Assembly: GCA_047518265.1 (NCBI GenBank) | Contig: JAKZRG010000085.1 | Span: 1-64,000 of the forward strand | Reading direction: 5' to 3' | Origin: Oceanospirillum sp047518265 | GTDB lineage: Bacteria > Pseudomonadota > Gammaproteobacteria > Pseudomonadales > Halomonadaceae | DNA length: 64,000 bases | Shown here: piece after piece, positions 9,149 through 17,169 of the stretch | Position numbering within the stretch: the stretch's first letter is position 1 | Layout: the number at the start of each line of letters is the position of its first letter | Made by a program: the position numbers and the translations under genes | Notes under the pieces: generated by a model | Seen by the model: the letters and a program-made list of their open reading frames with translations, nothing else | Told to the model about the DNA's origin: nothing | The model's database searches: none

Positions 9149-9252
9149 ATACCAATCCCGATAATTCCTTATAGGTGAAAAATAAGGAAAAACCGGATTA
9201 CTCTAGGTGTCTTCGGAGGTTGTTGTCACGAACAGCTTATCGGGAATGGTAT
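9149..9252. repeat. Palindromic MITE-like element between guaB and guaA
   Basis: About 104 bp bounded by 16-bp inverted ends, ATACCAATCCCGATAA at 9149-9164 and its near-perfect complement at 9237-9252 (one mismatch). Inside, TTCCTTAT (9165-9172) and ATAAGGAA (9182-9189) form another hairpin. No coding potential. It fills much of the 284-bp guaB-guaA gap. Similar half-sites (TTTATCGGGATTAGTA near 25973 and CTGATCCCGATAA near 26436) occur at the far side of the suf operon, consistent with a dispersed repeat family. Confidence 0.6.
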
Positions 9253-9364
9253 TAGTTACCGTTTTATTTTTAGATGATGGCTATAGGTTGTCATCTAAAT
9301 CGTATTTTTTTGCAGGCTGTCCATTCCGGGCAGACCGTCATTATTCTTATGGGTTGGTAAAATA

Positions 9365-10942
9365 ATGAGCCAAGATATTCATGCTCAGAAAGTCCTGATT
9401 CTGGACTTTGGATCTCAGTACACTCAGTTGATTGCACGCCGTGTACGTGAAATTGGTGTTTACAGTGAGATTCGTGCCTTTGATATGAGCGAAGAAGAGA
9501 TTCGCGAATATAACCCGAAAGGCATCATTCTGGCCGGTGGCCCTGAGTCTGTAACCGAAGCCGGTTCTCCTCGTGCCCCTGAGTGTGTTTTTGAAATGGG
9601 TCTGCCAGTACTGGGTATCTGCTACGGTATGCAAACCATGGCAGAGCAACTGGGCGGTAACGTTCAGGGTTCTGACGTTCGTGAGTTTGGTTATGCTCAG
9701 GTTAAAATCGAAGCCGATAACGCCCTGACCAAAGACGTAAAAGATCATGTAGATTCTGACGGTAAAGCACTGTTAGATGTTTGGATGAGCCACGGCGATA
9801 AAGTAACGGCTATGCCAGAAGGCTTTGAGCTGCTGGCTTCTACACCAAGCTGTGCTATCGCGGGTATGTTTAACGCTGAGAAAAACTTCTTCGGTGTTCA
9901 GTTCCACCCAGAAGTGACTCACACTCTGCAAGGTGGTCGTCTGCTGGAGCACTTCCTACTGGAAGCTTGTGGTTGTGAAGCGCTGTGGACTGCTGCGAAC
10001 ATTATTGAAGATCAGATCGAACGGGTTCGTGCGCAAGTAGGCGATCAAAAAGTTCTGTTAGGTCTGTCTGGTGGTGTTGATTCTTCTGTTGTAGCGGCTC
10101 TGCTGCACAAGGCTATTGGTAGCCAACTGACTTGCGTATTTGTGGACAACGGTCTGCTGCGTAAAAACGAAGGTGATATGGTCATGGACATGTTCGCTAA
10201 GAACATGGGTGTGAAAGTGATCCGTGCCGACAAAGAAGAGCTGTTCCTGAGCAAGCTGAAAGGCGTATCTGATCCAGAGCTTAAGCGTAAGGCCATTGGT
10301 AACACCTTTATCGAAGTATTTGATGAAGAAGCGACCAAACTGAAAGATGTACCTTTCCTAGCGCAAGGCACCATCTACCCTGACGTGATTGAGTCTGCAG
10401 CCGCTAAAACCGGTAAGGCACACGTGATCAAATCTCACCATAACGTTGGCGGTCTGCCAGACGATATGAAGATGGATCTGGTTGAGCCACTGCGTGAGCT
10501 GTTTAAAGACGAAGTACGCAAGATCGGTCTTGAGCTGGGTCTGCCATACGATATGGTTTACCGTCACCCGTTCCCTGGGCCGGGTCTGGGTGTACGTATT
10601 CTGGGTGAAGTTAAAAAAGAATACGCCGATATCCTACGTGAAGCCGATGCTATCTTCCTGGAAGAGCTACACAACTTCGATTGGTACCACAAAACCAGTC
10701 AGGCCTTTGTGGTCTTCCTACCGGTTAAATCCGTAGGCGTTGTCGGTGACGGCCGTCGTTATGAGTGGGTTGTGTCTCTACGTGCTGTAGAAACCATCGA
10801 TTTTATGACTGCTCGTTGGGCGCACCTGCCGTATGATCTGTTAGAGAAAGTTTCTAACCGTATTATCAACGAAATCAGTGGTATCTCCCGTGTCGCTTAT
10901 GATGTTTCTAGTAAGCCACCAGCGACCATTGAGTGGGAATAA
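9365..10942 (+). CDS. guaA: GMP synthase (glutamine-hydrolysing)
   Basis: Makes GMP from XMP, ATP and glutamine in the cytoplasm. The N-terminal class I amidotransferase domain has the nucleophile Cys86 in G-I-C-Y-G and the F-H-P-E motif; the central ATP pyrophosphatase domain has the P-loop L-S-G-G-V-D-S-S; the C-terminal dimerisation domain ends in P-P-A-T-I-E-W-E, the universal GuaA terminus. Length 525 residues is typical. Follows guaB by 284 bp with a terminator and a palindromic element between, so it probably has its own promoter. Confidence 0.98.
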   Translation: MSQDIHAQKVLILDFGSQYTQLIARRVREIGVYSEIRAFDMSEEEIREYNPKGIILAGGPESVTEAGSPRAPECVFEMGLPVLGICYGMQTMAEQLGGNVQGSDVREFGYAQVKIEADNALTKDVKDHVDSDGKALLDVWMSHGDKVTAMPEGFELLASTPSCAIAGMFNAEKNFFGVQFHPEVTHTLQGGRLLEHFLLEACGCEALWTAANIIEDQIERVRAQVGDQKVLLGLSGGVDSSVVAALLHKAIGSQLTCVFVDNGLLRKNEGDMVMDMFAKNMGVKVIRADKEELFLSKLKGVSDPELKRKAIGNTFIEVFDEEATKLKDVPFLAQGTIYPDVIESAAAKTGKAHVIKSHHNVGGLPDDMKMDLVEPLRELFKDEVRKIGLELGLPYDMVYRHPFPGPGLGVRILGEVKKEYADILREADAIFLEELHNFDWYHKTSQAFVVFLPVKSVGVVGDGRRYEWVVSLRAVETIDFMTARWAHLPYDLLEKVSNRIINEISGISRVAYDVSSKPPATIEWE

Positions 10943-10971
10943 TCCTCACTTTGCGCTGAGCTGATACAAGA

Positions 10972-11001
10972 AAGCCCTTGAAGAAATTCAGGGGCTTTTT
11001 T
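10972..11001 (+). terminator. Rho-independent terminator after guaA
   Basis: AAGCCCTTGAA pairs with TTCAGGGGCTT around a short loop (one G-T pair), followed by six T. It lies 29 bp after the guaA stop. Confidence 0.88.
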
Positions 11002-11142
11002 GGTCTGAAAGTCGGCCGAGTCATATGTGCTTTATATTAGGGATTTAACTTGTGGTAAATGCTTGCGGCTGAGCTGAAACGGGAGTTAAGAATATGCTGC
11101 TGTAGATAACAGGAGTCTTTTGATATGCTCAGAAAAGCGAAA

Positions 11143-11174
11143 CCCCGAGAGGGATGAAAGCATCTGTCTCGGGG
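11143..11174. repeat. Hairpin (CCCCGAGA/TCTCGGGG) upstream of the Abi-family gene
   Basis: Perfect eight-base-pair GC-rich stem with a 16-base loop in the 317-bp gap between guaA and the Abi-family gene. Read on the minus strand it is followed by TTTCGCTTTTCT, which would suit a terminator for leftward transcription, yet no minus-strand gene ends here. The rest of the gap holds the guaA terminator and no ORF that I can support. Confidence 0.5.
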
Positions 11175-11259
11175 CTCTAAATAGATTGTTGGTGGTGCTT
11201 AGTCAATTGCTCAACCAGAGGGACCTCTCCAACTGCTCTAACATGGATTCTAACTCTTA

Positions 11260-12297
11260 ATGGCTGAAAGTCAAGTACCCTACAATTACCTGAACTTCGA
11301 ATATCTTCAGACAAGCTTATCTGAAGACCGATTGGTTCCTTACCTGAAAAGTGCGGGTTACTCGGAGGAATATGCCCTTAATTTGTACCTCTATAATGCA
11401 AGGTTGTCGAAGGCATTTTTATTCCCTCTGCATGTTTTAGAGGTCGCTTTAAGGAATCATATGAGTGTGATCTTTCGTGCTGAGTTTGGTTTAAACTGGT
11501 TAAATGAAGAAAGCTTTCAAGCGACTTTATCCAGAGAAAGTTTGAGCGCACTTGATAAAGGTATTGAAAGGGCAAAATCGAGAGACATTAATGATGTAGT
11601 TGCAACTCTAACCTTTGATTTCTGGTCAAATCTTTTCCGCGCGGAATATGATCGCCCTTTTTGGCAAAAGCACATGAGAGCTTTATTGATAAATGCTGAA
11701 AATCCAACCCGGAATGAATTCCAAAAAACGGTTCGAGACTTGAATAAGTTTAGGAATCGAATCGCGCATCATGAACCTATTCATAAGATGGACGTTTCTT
11801 CGGTTCACGCACAGGTGGTTAAAGTTATTGGTTGGTTGTGCAGTGAAACTGCCACTTGGGTAAAACACTATTCAACGGTAAATCAGGTGATGCGGACAAA
11901 GCCATCCAGAGGCGGTGAATCAGCGCCGTTTTTCAAAGATCGATGTGATTCAGACTTTGAGTATGTCACTGAAAATATGGGATTGGATCAGCTACCTTCT
12001 TCAAGGTTTATGCTGTGCAATGATATTTCGGGTAGCTTGTTGGCTGTCGTAGAAGCTCAGCATATAGCGGCTTACCTTTTATCCTTGCAAGAAGACAAGG
12101 AGCTGGTCGTTGATTTAAAAGAGCACATCATAATTCAGCTAATTGAGGCTCAAGGATTGATTGGAAATTTCTCAATCTGTGGTGGTTCCGAAAGTCTAAG
12201 CAAAGCCAGTATGATTCTGAAAAAGGGTATTGCTTATATTGTTGTTAAAGATGATCGTGTGCAGGGCCTTATTGCAAAGGCACATCGTCGCTATTAA
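11260..12297 (+). CDS. Abi-family (abortive infection) HEPN protein
   Basis: A 345-residue protein resembling the Abi_2/AbiD-AbiF family. The N-terminal half has the family's Y-N-A-R-L-S-K-A-F segment (residues 46-54), a helix L-E-V-A-L-R-N-H and the signature R-N-R-I-A-H-H-E-P at 165-173. The RNxxxH there is the HEPN ribonuclease motif, so RNA cleavage during phage stress is plausible by analogy. The C-terminal 150 residues (about 195-345) are not a part I recognise. No signal peptide. The ATG at 11260 lacks a strong ribosome site. It stands next to iron-related genes and close to a HEPN/MNT pair, a small defence-like patch between guaA and the two-component system. Confidence 0.75.
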   Translation: MAESQVPYNYLNFEYLQTSLSEDRLVPYLKSAGYSEEYALNLYLYNARLSKAFLFPLHVLEVALRNHMSVIFRAEFGLNWLNEESFQATLSRESLSALDKGIERAKSRDINDVVATLTFDFWSNLFRAEYDRPFWQKHMRALLINAENPTRNEFQKTVRDLNKFRNRIAHHEPIHKMDVSSVHAQVVKVIGWLCSETATWVKHYSTVNQVMRTKPSRGGESAPFFKDRCDSDFEYVTENMGLDQLPSSRFMLCNDISGSLLAVVEAQHIAAYLLSLQEDKELVVDLKEHIIIQLIEAQGLIGNFSICGGSESLSKASMILKKGIAYIVVKDDRVQGLIAKAHRRY

Positions 12298-12306
12298 TTT
12301 TTCTGG

Positions 12307-13569
12307 ATGAGTTTCTTGATATATCCAAAAAGGATGAGCCGCCACCCCTTTCTTTTATTCCACCGCTGGTTGGGATTTCTACTCATTCTGCCTGTGCTAC
12401 TGTTATCGATTACTGGGGCTGTTTTAGTTTTTAAAGCGGAGCTGGATCGTTGGATTAATGCCGACTTGATGCTATTGGAGGCAGACTCTTTTATCTCTGG
12501 GCAAGAGAGTCTTTTATCGATGCAAACGCTTTCTGTCCCGAGCTTGGAGCAGAAGCTATTAGAGGTTTATCCCGGTAGTCAGATTTCTTGGTTTGATCTC
12601 TCAACCTCTAAGCAATATGCCTCGGTATTCTGGTTAGCGGGTACTGTGGATAAAACCGGTCAGTACCAAGCGCCAAGGCATAATCAGGTTTTTGTTAATC
12701 CTTATACAGGGCAGGTCTTAGGCGGTCGAAATTGGGGCGATATGCAAGACCCTATCACTAACTTAATACCCTTAGTCTATCGCCTGCATTATTCGCTGTT
12801 ATCCGGTCAAAAGGGCTCTCAACTGTTAGGTTTTTTGGCCATTGCTTGGTTTGTGCATATCCTGCTCGGTTGGTGTTTAACCCTACCAGAAAGCGCTTCA
12901 GTGACTTCTAAGAGTAAATGGGCTTTATGGTTATCCTATTGGCGTTATAAACCGGGACGCAGTCATTTTCAAAAACAGTATTTTCTGCACCGTTGGCTAG
13001 GTCTTTGTTTAACGCCGATTATGTTGATTTTTATCCTGTCAGGTCTCGCGTTTAACCTTAAGCCGATTTATTACGGTGTGTTGGATCTTTTTATGGATCG
13101 CCAGACAGAGCATCTGGATTTATCGGTATCTCCTGCCGGGCAAGCAGAGCCTATGGGCTGGGGGATGGCCATTAAAACCGGTGAATATTTGATGGCTGTC
13201 TTAGCTCAGGAGAAAGGCTTTTCAGTGGAGCAGGCAGAGGGTTTGTCCTATTCCAGCTTTAAAGGTTTGTATATGTATCGGGCACAGACGTCTCTGGATC
13301 TCAGCGATGATTATATCCGTACTTCCATTTGGTTTGATGGCGCTACCGGTCAACAGATAACACGTTATCTTCCAACTGGTTTTACTACCGGGGATGCATT
13401 GACCCATTGGATCTCAGCATTACATATGGGCAAGGTGGGTTGGCTAAGCAAGGTATTGGTTTTATTAGGTGCAGCAGGTATTTGTACGCTGTTGTTTAGC
13501 GGGGCAAAGGTAGGGTGGATTAAGTGGCAAGCTCGGCGTAAAAAGACCTACCTTTCAACAGGAGGATGA
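12307..13569 (+). CDS. PepSY-associated membrane protein
   Basis: A 420-residue inner-membrane protein of the PepSY_TM family, commonly found with TonB receptors and thought to act in ferric-siderophore reduction or iron release. Membrane helices are visible near residues 18-38, 165-190, 225-247 and 375-400, with H-R-W-L-G at both the first (near 19-23) and third helices, the repeated heme/metal-type histidine motif of the family. The large periplasmic segments lie between. Two starts are possible, 12307 and 12334; neither has a clean ribosome site. It begins 9 bp after the Abi-family gene and its 3' end overlaps the convergent MNT gene by 15 bp. The nearby Fur-boxed TonB receptor supports an iron role. 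Confidence 0.85.
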   Translation: MSFLIYPKRMSRHPFLLFHRWLGFLLILPVLLLSITGAVLVFKAELDRWINADLMLLEADSFISGQESLLSMQTLSVPSLEQKLLEVYPGSQISWFDLSTSKQYASVFWLAGTVDKTGQYQAPRHNQVFVNPYTGQVLGGRNWGDMQDPITNLIPLVYRLHYSLLSGQKGSQLLGFLAIAWFVHILLGWCLTLPESASVTSKSKWALWLSYWRYKPGRSHFQKQYFLHRWLGLCLTPIMLIFILSGLAFNLKPIYYGVLDLFMDRQTEHLDLSVSPAGQAEPMGWGMAIKTGEYLMAVLAQEKGFSVEQAEGLSYSSFKGLYMYRAQTSLDLSDDYIRTSIWFDGATGQQITRYLPTGFTTGDALTHWISALHMGKVGWLSKVLVLLGAAGICTLLFSGAKVGWIKWQARRKKTYLSTGG

Positions 13570-13929
13570 GGCGGTTGTATTGTGGATGTAAAGAGTCTTT
13601 CCAACCCTCTCTATATGTTCAATTAACGCTTGGTTTTCCAATGTATTAAAGTTCACGACATCAAAGAAGTAGGGTAACGGATACTCTTCGTTTAATAGAT
13701 CAGATAGTTCGATACCTGAGTCATAGGTAAGTTCTGATCCTGTAATAATAAGATCAACATCAGAGCCTTTTTTATGGCAGCTTTTGGCACGTGAACCAAA
13801 TAAGATAACTGCCTCTATCTCAGGTATACGGTTTGCAGCCTGACAGATCATTCTTAGATCATCTGGCAGTAGACCTGTTGCTTCCAGATCATTAGAGCTT
13901 AAGAGGGGTTGGGGTAAAATAGCATTCAT
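13555..13929 (-). CDS. MNT nucleotidyltransferase (antitoxin-type)
   Basis: A 124-residue minimal nucleotidyltransferase. The active-site motif G-S-(x10)-D-x-D is present: Gly45-Ser46 in F-G-S-R-A, then Asp57 and Asp59 in S-D-V-D-L. In characterised type VII toxin-antitoxin systems (HepT/MntA) the MNT partner silences the HEPN toxin by adding AMP units to its tyrosine. It follows the HEPN gene by 9 bp on the same strand, so co-translation is likely. Its last codons overlap the end of the convergent PepSY gene by 15 bp. The intact motif argues that it is active; the toxin-antitoxin role is inferred from the pair. Confidence 0.88.
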   Translation of the reverse strand: MNAILPQPLLSSNDLEATGLLPDDLRMICQAANRIPEIEAVILFGSRAKSCHKKGSDVDLIITGSELTYDSGIELSDLLNEEYPLPYFFDVVNFNTLENQALIEHIERVGKTLYIHNTTASSSC

Positions 13930-13938
13930 TTTTCTATA

Positions 13939-14343
13939 CTAGCTTTTGATCTCTTTAATAAAGCGTTGGTCTAACTCATCCAGCAAGGCAAAATATTGTT
14001 GTCGAATTTTTTGTTCGACAGCTAGTGCTGTTTCTTCATTATAGGTGTGTGTTGTGAGGTTGCGGTCTTCCAGTGCTTTTATCCATAGATGGCCATCGGT
14101 AATTAGGCCGTTTTGAAAGGCTTGTTTGATGGCATTGCGTGGGCTGGAAATAGCGAAGCCTTCAGCCTCTTGGTAATCTTTTAGTAATTTCCAGCTAAGC
14201 TCAAACGTCATCTCAAAAAACTGAATAAGCCCTGCCCGTTCAATCACAGATAGCTGGGGTTGGGCGACGGTCATCTTCAGTAGTGCAAAAGCCTTGTTGT
14301 ATTGTTGGTATCTTTGCTGCCAACGAATATCTTGCTCGGTCAT
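13939..14343 (-). CDS. HEPN protein, HI0074-type nucleotidyltransferase partner (toxin-type)
   Basis: A 134-residue helical protein of the HI0074/nucleotidyltransferase substrate-binding family. The helix F-F-E-M-T-F-E-L-S-W-K-L-L-K is typical. Near residues 94-101 it has R-N-L-T-T-H-T-Y, which fits the R-x4-H-x-Y motif of HEPN toxins: Arg94 and His99 would be the RNase residues and Tyr101 the site that MNT partners modify. The MNT gene follows at once. The upstream 82-aa gene ends 3 bp before this ATG. Historically annotated as a substrate-binding subunit; a type VII toxin is the more likely modern reading, but HI0074-type pairs are less studied than HepT proper. Confidence 0.85.
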   Translation of the reverse strand: MTEQDIRWQQRYQQYNKAFALLKMTVAQPQLSVIERAGLIQFFEMTFELSWKLLKDYQEAEGFAISSPRNAIKQAFQNGLITDGHLWIKALEDRNLTTHTYNEETALAVEQKIRQQYFALLDELDQRFIKEIKS

Positions 14344-14346
14344 GAC

Positions 14347-14595
14347 TTATTTCCCATCAAATGCTTTGGCCGATAATTCCAGTAGATCCTGATGTTGTCG
14401 ATGGGGAACCTTGTCTGCCAGTAGTTTTTGATGAACCTCTTCTAGATGCTGCTTTTTCTCTGTGTTATCTGCTGATAGGGCGTTAATCTGATCGTTAATG
14501 GCCCAAACACGGATTTTTTTGATCAGGAACAGATGGAAGACAATTCCGCTGATTGAAACGATAAAGATAATGACCAGCTGTAGCCACAACGGCAT
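14347..14595 (-). CDS. Small single-pass membrane protein with coiled coil
   Basis: An 82-residue protein I do not recognise. Residues 4-26 form one membrane helix, then a basic K-K-I-R-V-W and a likely coiled coil (about 33-65) rich in Glu, Gln and Lys. This layout is like PspB, but there is no clear sequence match. It lies directly upstream of the HEPN gene with a 3-bp gap, so it appears to be the first gene of that operon. It may anchor or sense something for the HEPN/MNT pair, or simply share the transcript. Confidence 0.6.
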   Translation of the reverse strand: MPLWLQLVIIFIVSISGIVFHLFLIKKIRVWAINDQINALSADNTEKKQHLEEVHQKLLADKVPHRQHQDLLELSAKAFDGK

Positions 14596-14678
14596 AAGGT
14601 TTCTCCCTTAAGATTGATACTGGCGGTAATTCTATCTCAGAGTGAAAATATCGGCATCTGTTTCATATTGTTTTGTAC

Positions 14679-16067
14679 TTATGTAGCGTGGCTGCGTTGA
14701 CTTGTTATATTTGATGCCAAGGCGTTTGAATCATGATGTTGGTGCTCTTTATGATGTATTGGAAAAGTGACCTGCATATTGAGCCCACCTGAAGCTCGGT
14801 TTTTTGCCTGAATTTCCCCTCCCATGCTTTCTATCTGGCGTTTGGCTAAAGCGAGGCCGAGGCCAAAACCATCTTGTTCACGGGATCGATCCACCCGGAA
14901 GAAGGGCGTAAAGATTAGCTCTAACATCTCTTCCGGCACACCGGGGCCTTGATCCTGAACACTCAATTGCCAGTGATTGGTGGCTTGATGCAGGTCGATA
15001 CGTAATAACCCTTGGTCCGGTGTGTAGCGCAGAGCATTACGAATGATGTTTTCAATGGCAATAGAAAGGGCTCGTTCGCCGACTTGAGGCAGTATGCATT
15101 CCTCCGGAATGGTTAACTGAATCGTATGATCTGGGTATTCAAACTGGGCATCATCGGTAATAGCCTCTAGTAGAGCGACCAGATCGACGGCATCACTATT
15201 GAGGGTAGGAGACTCATTCTCTAGCCATGCCAGAGTTAAAGTATCCTCAACCAATTTACGGATTAACTTGGTTTCTCTTTGCAGGCGTTGAGCTGTCAGG
15301 CTGTTATCGTTTGGAATAGACAGTTCGATACGTTGCAGCGGAGTTCTGAGTTCATGGGATAGATCGCTGATTAAATGGCGTTGACCTGCAATTAAAGCGC
15401 CCACTTTACTGACCATGGTATCGAAGGTTTTGGCGATACTGGCGATCTCATCGTTGCGGCCTTTTAATTCGGGTAGTAATCGGGTATCAAATTCTCCTTG
15501 AGAAAACTTCTCGCTGGCCTTTTCTAATTGATGAAGAGGCTTCATTAAATGATGGTAGAGAATAATGCAGACGGTGATCAGTAATAACAGTGGAATTACT
15601 AGGTGTAATAGAATTTTTACCAGAGGCCACCAACGACCAGGCATCATATGATCTGGCAGTTCAAAGAGGAATGAGGTTTTACCATCGCTAAGAGGCAGAT
15701 CAAGCAGGGGATTGGGCTCGTTCAGATGGACATGCCAATGCAAACGGCGACCGTAGGAGCCCTTTATTTCTCGTGGGCTATTTCGGTTAATCGCAACCAA
15801 TTCTGCCGAGGCAAAGCGCATGATGGAGGCATAAGTCTTTTCATCCTTTTGGAGCTGTTGAATCCATAGTGAAGCACCTGCCCAATCTTCTTGTTGTAAA
15901 AAGTATTCTGCCTGGTTTTTGTAGGCCAATATGCTTGTCTTGTGCTCATCTGAAATAGAAGTCATCTGGTAGGCCAGATAGTTACCTGCTTTAGACACTA
16001 ACAGCACCAGTGATAAAGAAAAAACAGCTAGGACAGCCATCAGTTTCCAGAATAGCTGTCTGTTCAT
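14679..16067 (-). CDS. Sensor histidine kinase
   Basis: Membrane sensor kinase of 462 residues. A first membrane helix at about 8-28, a periplasmic domain of about 130 residues, a second helix near 150-170, HAMP near 172-225, then the H-box D-L-S-H-E-L-R-T-P-L with the phosphorylated His and the ATP-binding N, D-x-G-x-G and G-x-G-L-G-L boxes. Its ATG overlaps the stop of the response-regulator gene by 4 bp, so they are translationally coupled. The pair is divergent from a TonB siderophore receptor and lies under a Fur box, a layout like Pseudomonas PfeR/PfeS with PfeA, so an iron or siderophore signal is the best guess. Confidence 0.93.
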   Translation of the reverse strand: MNRQLFWKLMAVLAVFSLSLVLLVSKAGNYLAYQMTSISDEHKTSILAYKNQAEYFLQQEDWAGASLWIQQLQKDEKTYASIMRFASAELVAINRNSPREIKGSYGRRLHWHVHLNEPNPLLDLPLSDGKTSFLFELPDHMMPGRWWPLVKILLHLVIPLLLLITVCIILYHHLMKPLHQLEKASEKFSQGEFDTRLLPELKGRNDEIASIAKTFDTMVSKVGALIAGQRHLISDLSHELRTPLQRIELSIPNDNSLTAQRLQRETKLIRKLVEDTLTLAWLENESPTLNSDAVDLVALLEAITDDAQFEYPDHTIQLTIPEECILPQVGERALSIAIENIIRNALRYTPDQGLLRIDLHQATNHWQLSVQDQGPGVPEEMLELIFTPFFRVDRSREQDGFGLGLALAKRQIESMGGEIQAKNRASGGLNMQVTFPIHHKEHQHHDSNALASNITSQRSHAT

Positions 16068-16771
16068 CGGATGCTATAACCTTGACCATGTATCGTGCGG
16101 ATATACTCGGCATTAAAGCCAGCGTTGCGCAGCTTACGTCGTAGCTTACTGATATGCATATCCAAGCTTCGGTCTTCAGGCGTGTAGTTTCTCGCCATCA
16201 AATCCTGATAGAGTTTTTGTTTGCTCAGTACCTGAGTTTTATAGCTGAGCAGTAGCCAGAGTAGATTAAATTCAATACTGGTCAGTGTGGTTTCCTGCTC
16301 ATCAATTAATAGGCTGTTGTTGCTTTTATCGATGCGTAGATTTTCAAAATTAATGCAGGTGGTGAGCATTTTTTTACCGGCATTGAGGGAGCGCCTTAAG
16401 ACGGCATCAATCCTGAGTAAGAGTTCGGTAATATTAAAGGGCTTGGGTAGATAGTCATCCGCGCCACACTCCAAACCGGTAATGCGATCCTCCTCTGCGC
16501 CTTTTGCTGTCAGCATGATAATAGGGATCTGCGATTGCGTTCTGAGCTTATTGAGTACGCTCACGCCATCCATCTCTGGCAACATAATATCCAACAGTAT
16601 CAGATCAAAAGGTCCTTTTACCGCAGTTTGGTAACCCTTTAAACCGTCATGGCATTCCTGTGTCTGATAACCGTGACCGTTTAAATGCTGAGCTAAGAGA
16701 GAACTGAGCGTTTTATCGTCTTCGATAATCAGTAAACGATTACTGTGGTGATGTTCTATATTTTGTCGCAT
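16064..16771 (-). CDS. OmpR-family response regulator
   Basis: DNA-binding response regulator, 235 residues. Receiver domain about 10-125 with paired acidic residues (E-D-D), the phospho-acceptor in L-L-D-I-M-L-P-E-M-D-G and the conserved K-P-F; the C-terminal winged helix (about 140-235) ends in R-T-I-H-G-Q-G-Y-S. It is the first gene of a two-gene operon with the kinase. A near-consensus Fur box lies about 40 bp before its ATG, so it should be repressed by iron. The divergent TonB receptor is the likely target. Confidence 0.94.
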   Translation of the reverse strand: MRQNIEHHHSNRLLIIEDDKTLSSLLAQHLNGHGYQTQECHDGLKGYQTAVKGPFDLILLDIMLPEMDGVSVLNKLRTQSQIPIIMLTAKGAEEDRITGLECGADDYLPKPFNITELLLRIDAVLRRSLNAGKKMLTTCINFENLRIDKSNNSLLIDEQETTLTSIEFNLLWLLLSYKTQVLSKQKLYQDLMARNYTPEDRSLDMHISKLRRKLRNAGFNAEYIRTIHGQGYSIR

Positions 16772-16810
16772 TGGATTGGGGTATCTTTTGAAGCGGCTAT
16801 ATTAATTAAC

Positions 16811-16829
16811 GATAATGATAATGCTTATC
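16811..16829. promoter_or_regulatory. Fur box upstream of the response regulator
   Basis: GATAATGATAATGCTTATC matches the 19-bp Fur consensus at 17 positions. It lies in the 398-bp divergent gap (16772-17169) close to the response-regulator start, so iron-bound Fur should block that operon. The rest of the gap has a second Fur box and no ORF. Confidence 0.85.
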
Positions 16830-17024
16830 GTTGTATTTGTTAAGTAGGCGACAGCTTATATCGTATTGACTGCATACCGTTGGTGTTCTGCTTTTTACCT
16901 TTTGTCGATCCTGTTTCTCTTTGTCCTGTTCTTTTTATTCCGCTCCTTACATCTCGGCGTCAGGCAAATGTAAAAAATGTAAACGCAGTAAAAACTTGTA
17001 AAACAGGTTGGGTCATAGGGTTAA

Positions 17025-17043
17025 GTTAATGATAATGCTTCTC
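17025..17043. promoter_or_regulatory. Fur box upstream of the TonB receptor
   Basis: GTTAATGATAATGCTTCTC matches the Fur consensus at 15 of 19 positions. It lies about 130 bp before the receptor ATG at 17170, a distance that leaves room for a promoter between them or for further control by the two-component system. Confidence 0.75.
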
Positions 17044-17169
17044 GTTAATTTCTGGGTAAGGCATCTTCTGTTCTGGTTTTGGCTGTTTATTTGATGTAGC
17101 GGCTACTTGACTGAAACGCTTGCTAACCCGACACACTCAATCGCAAATTTTTAACTCTGTTGGATCGCT

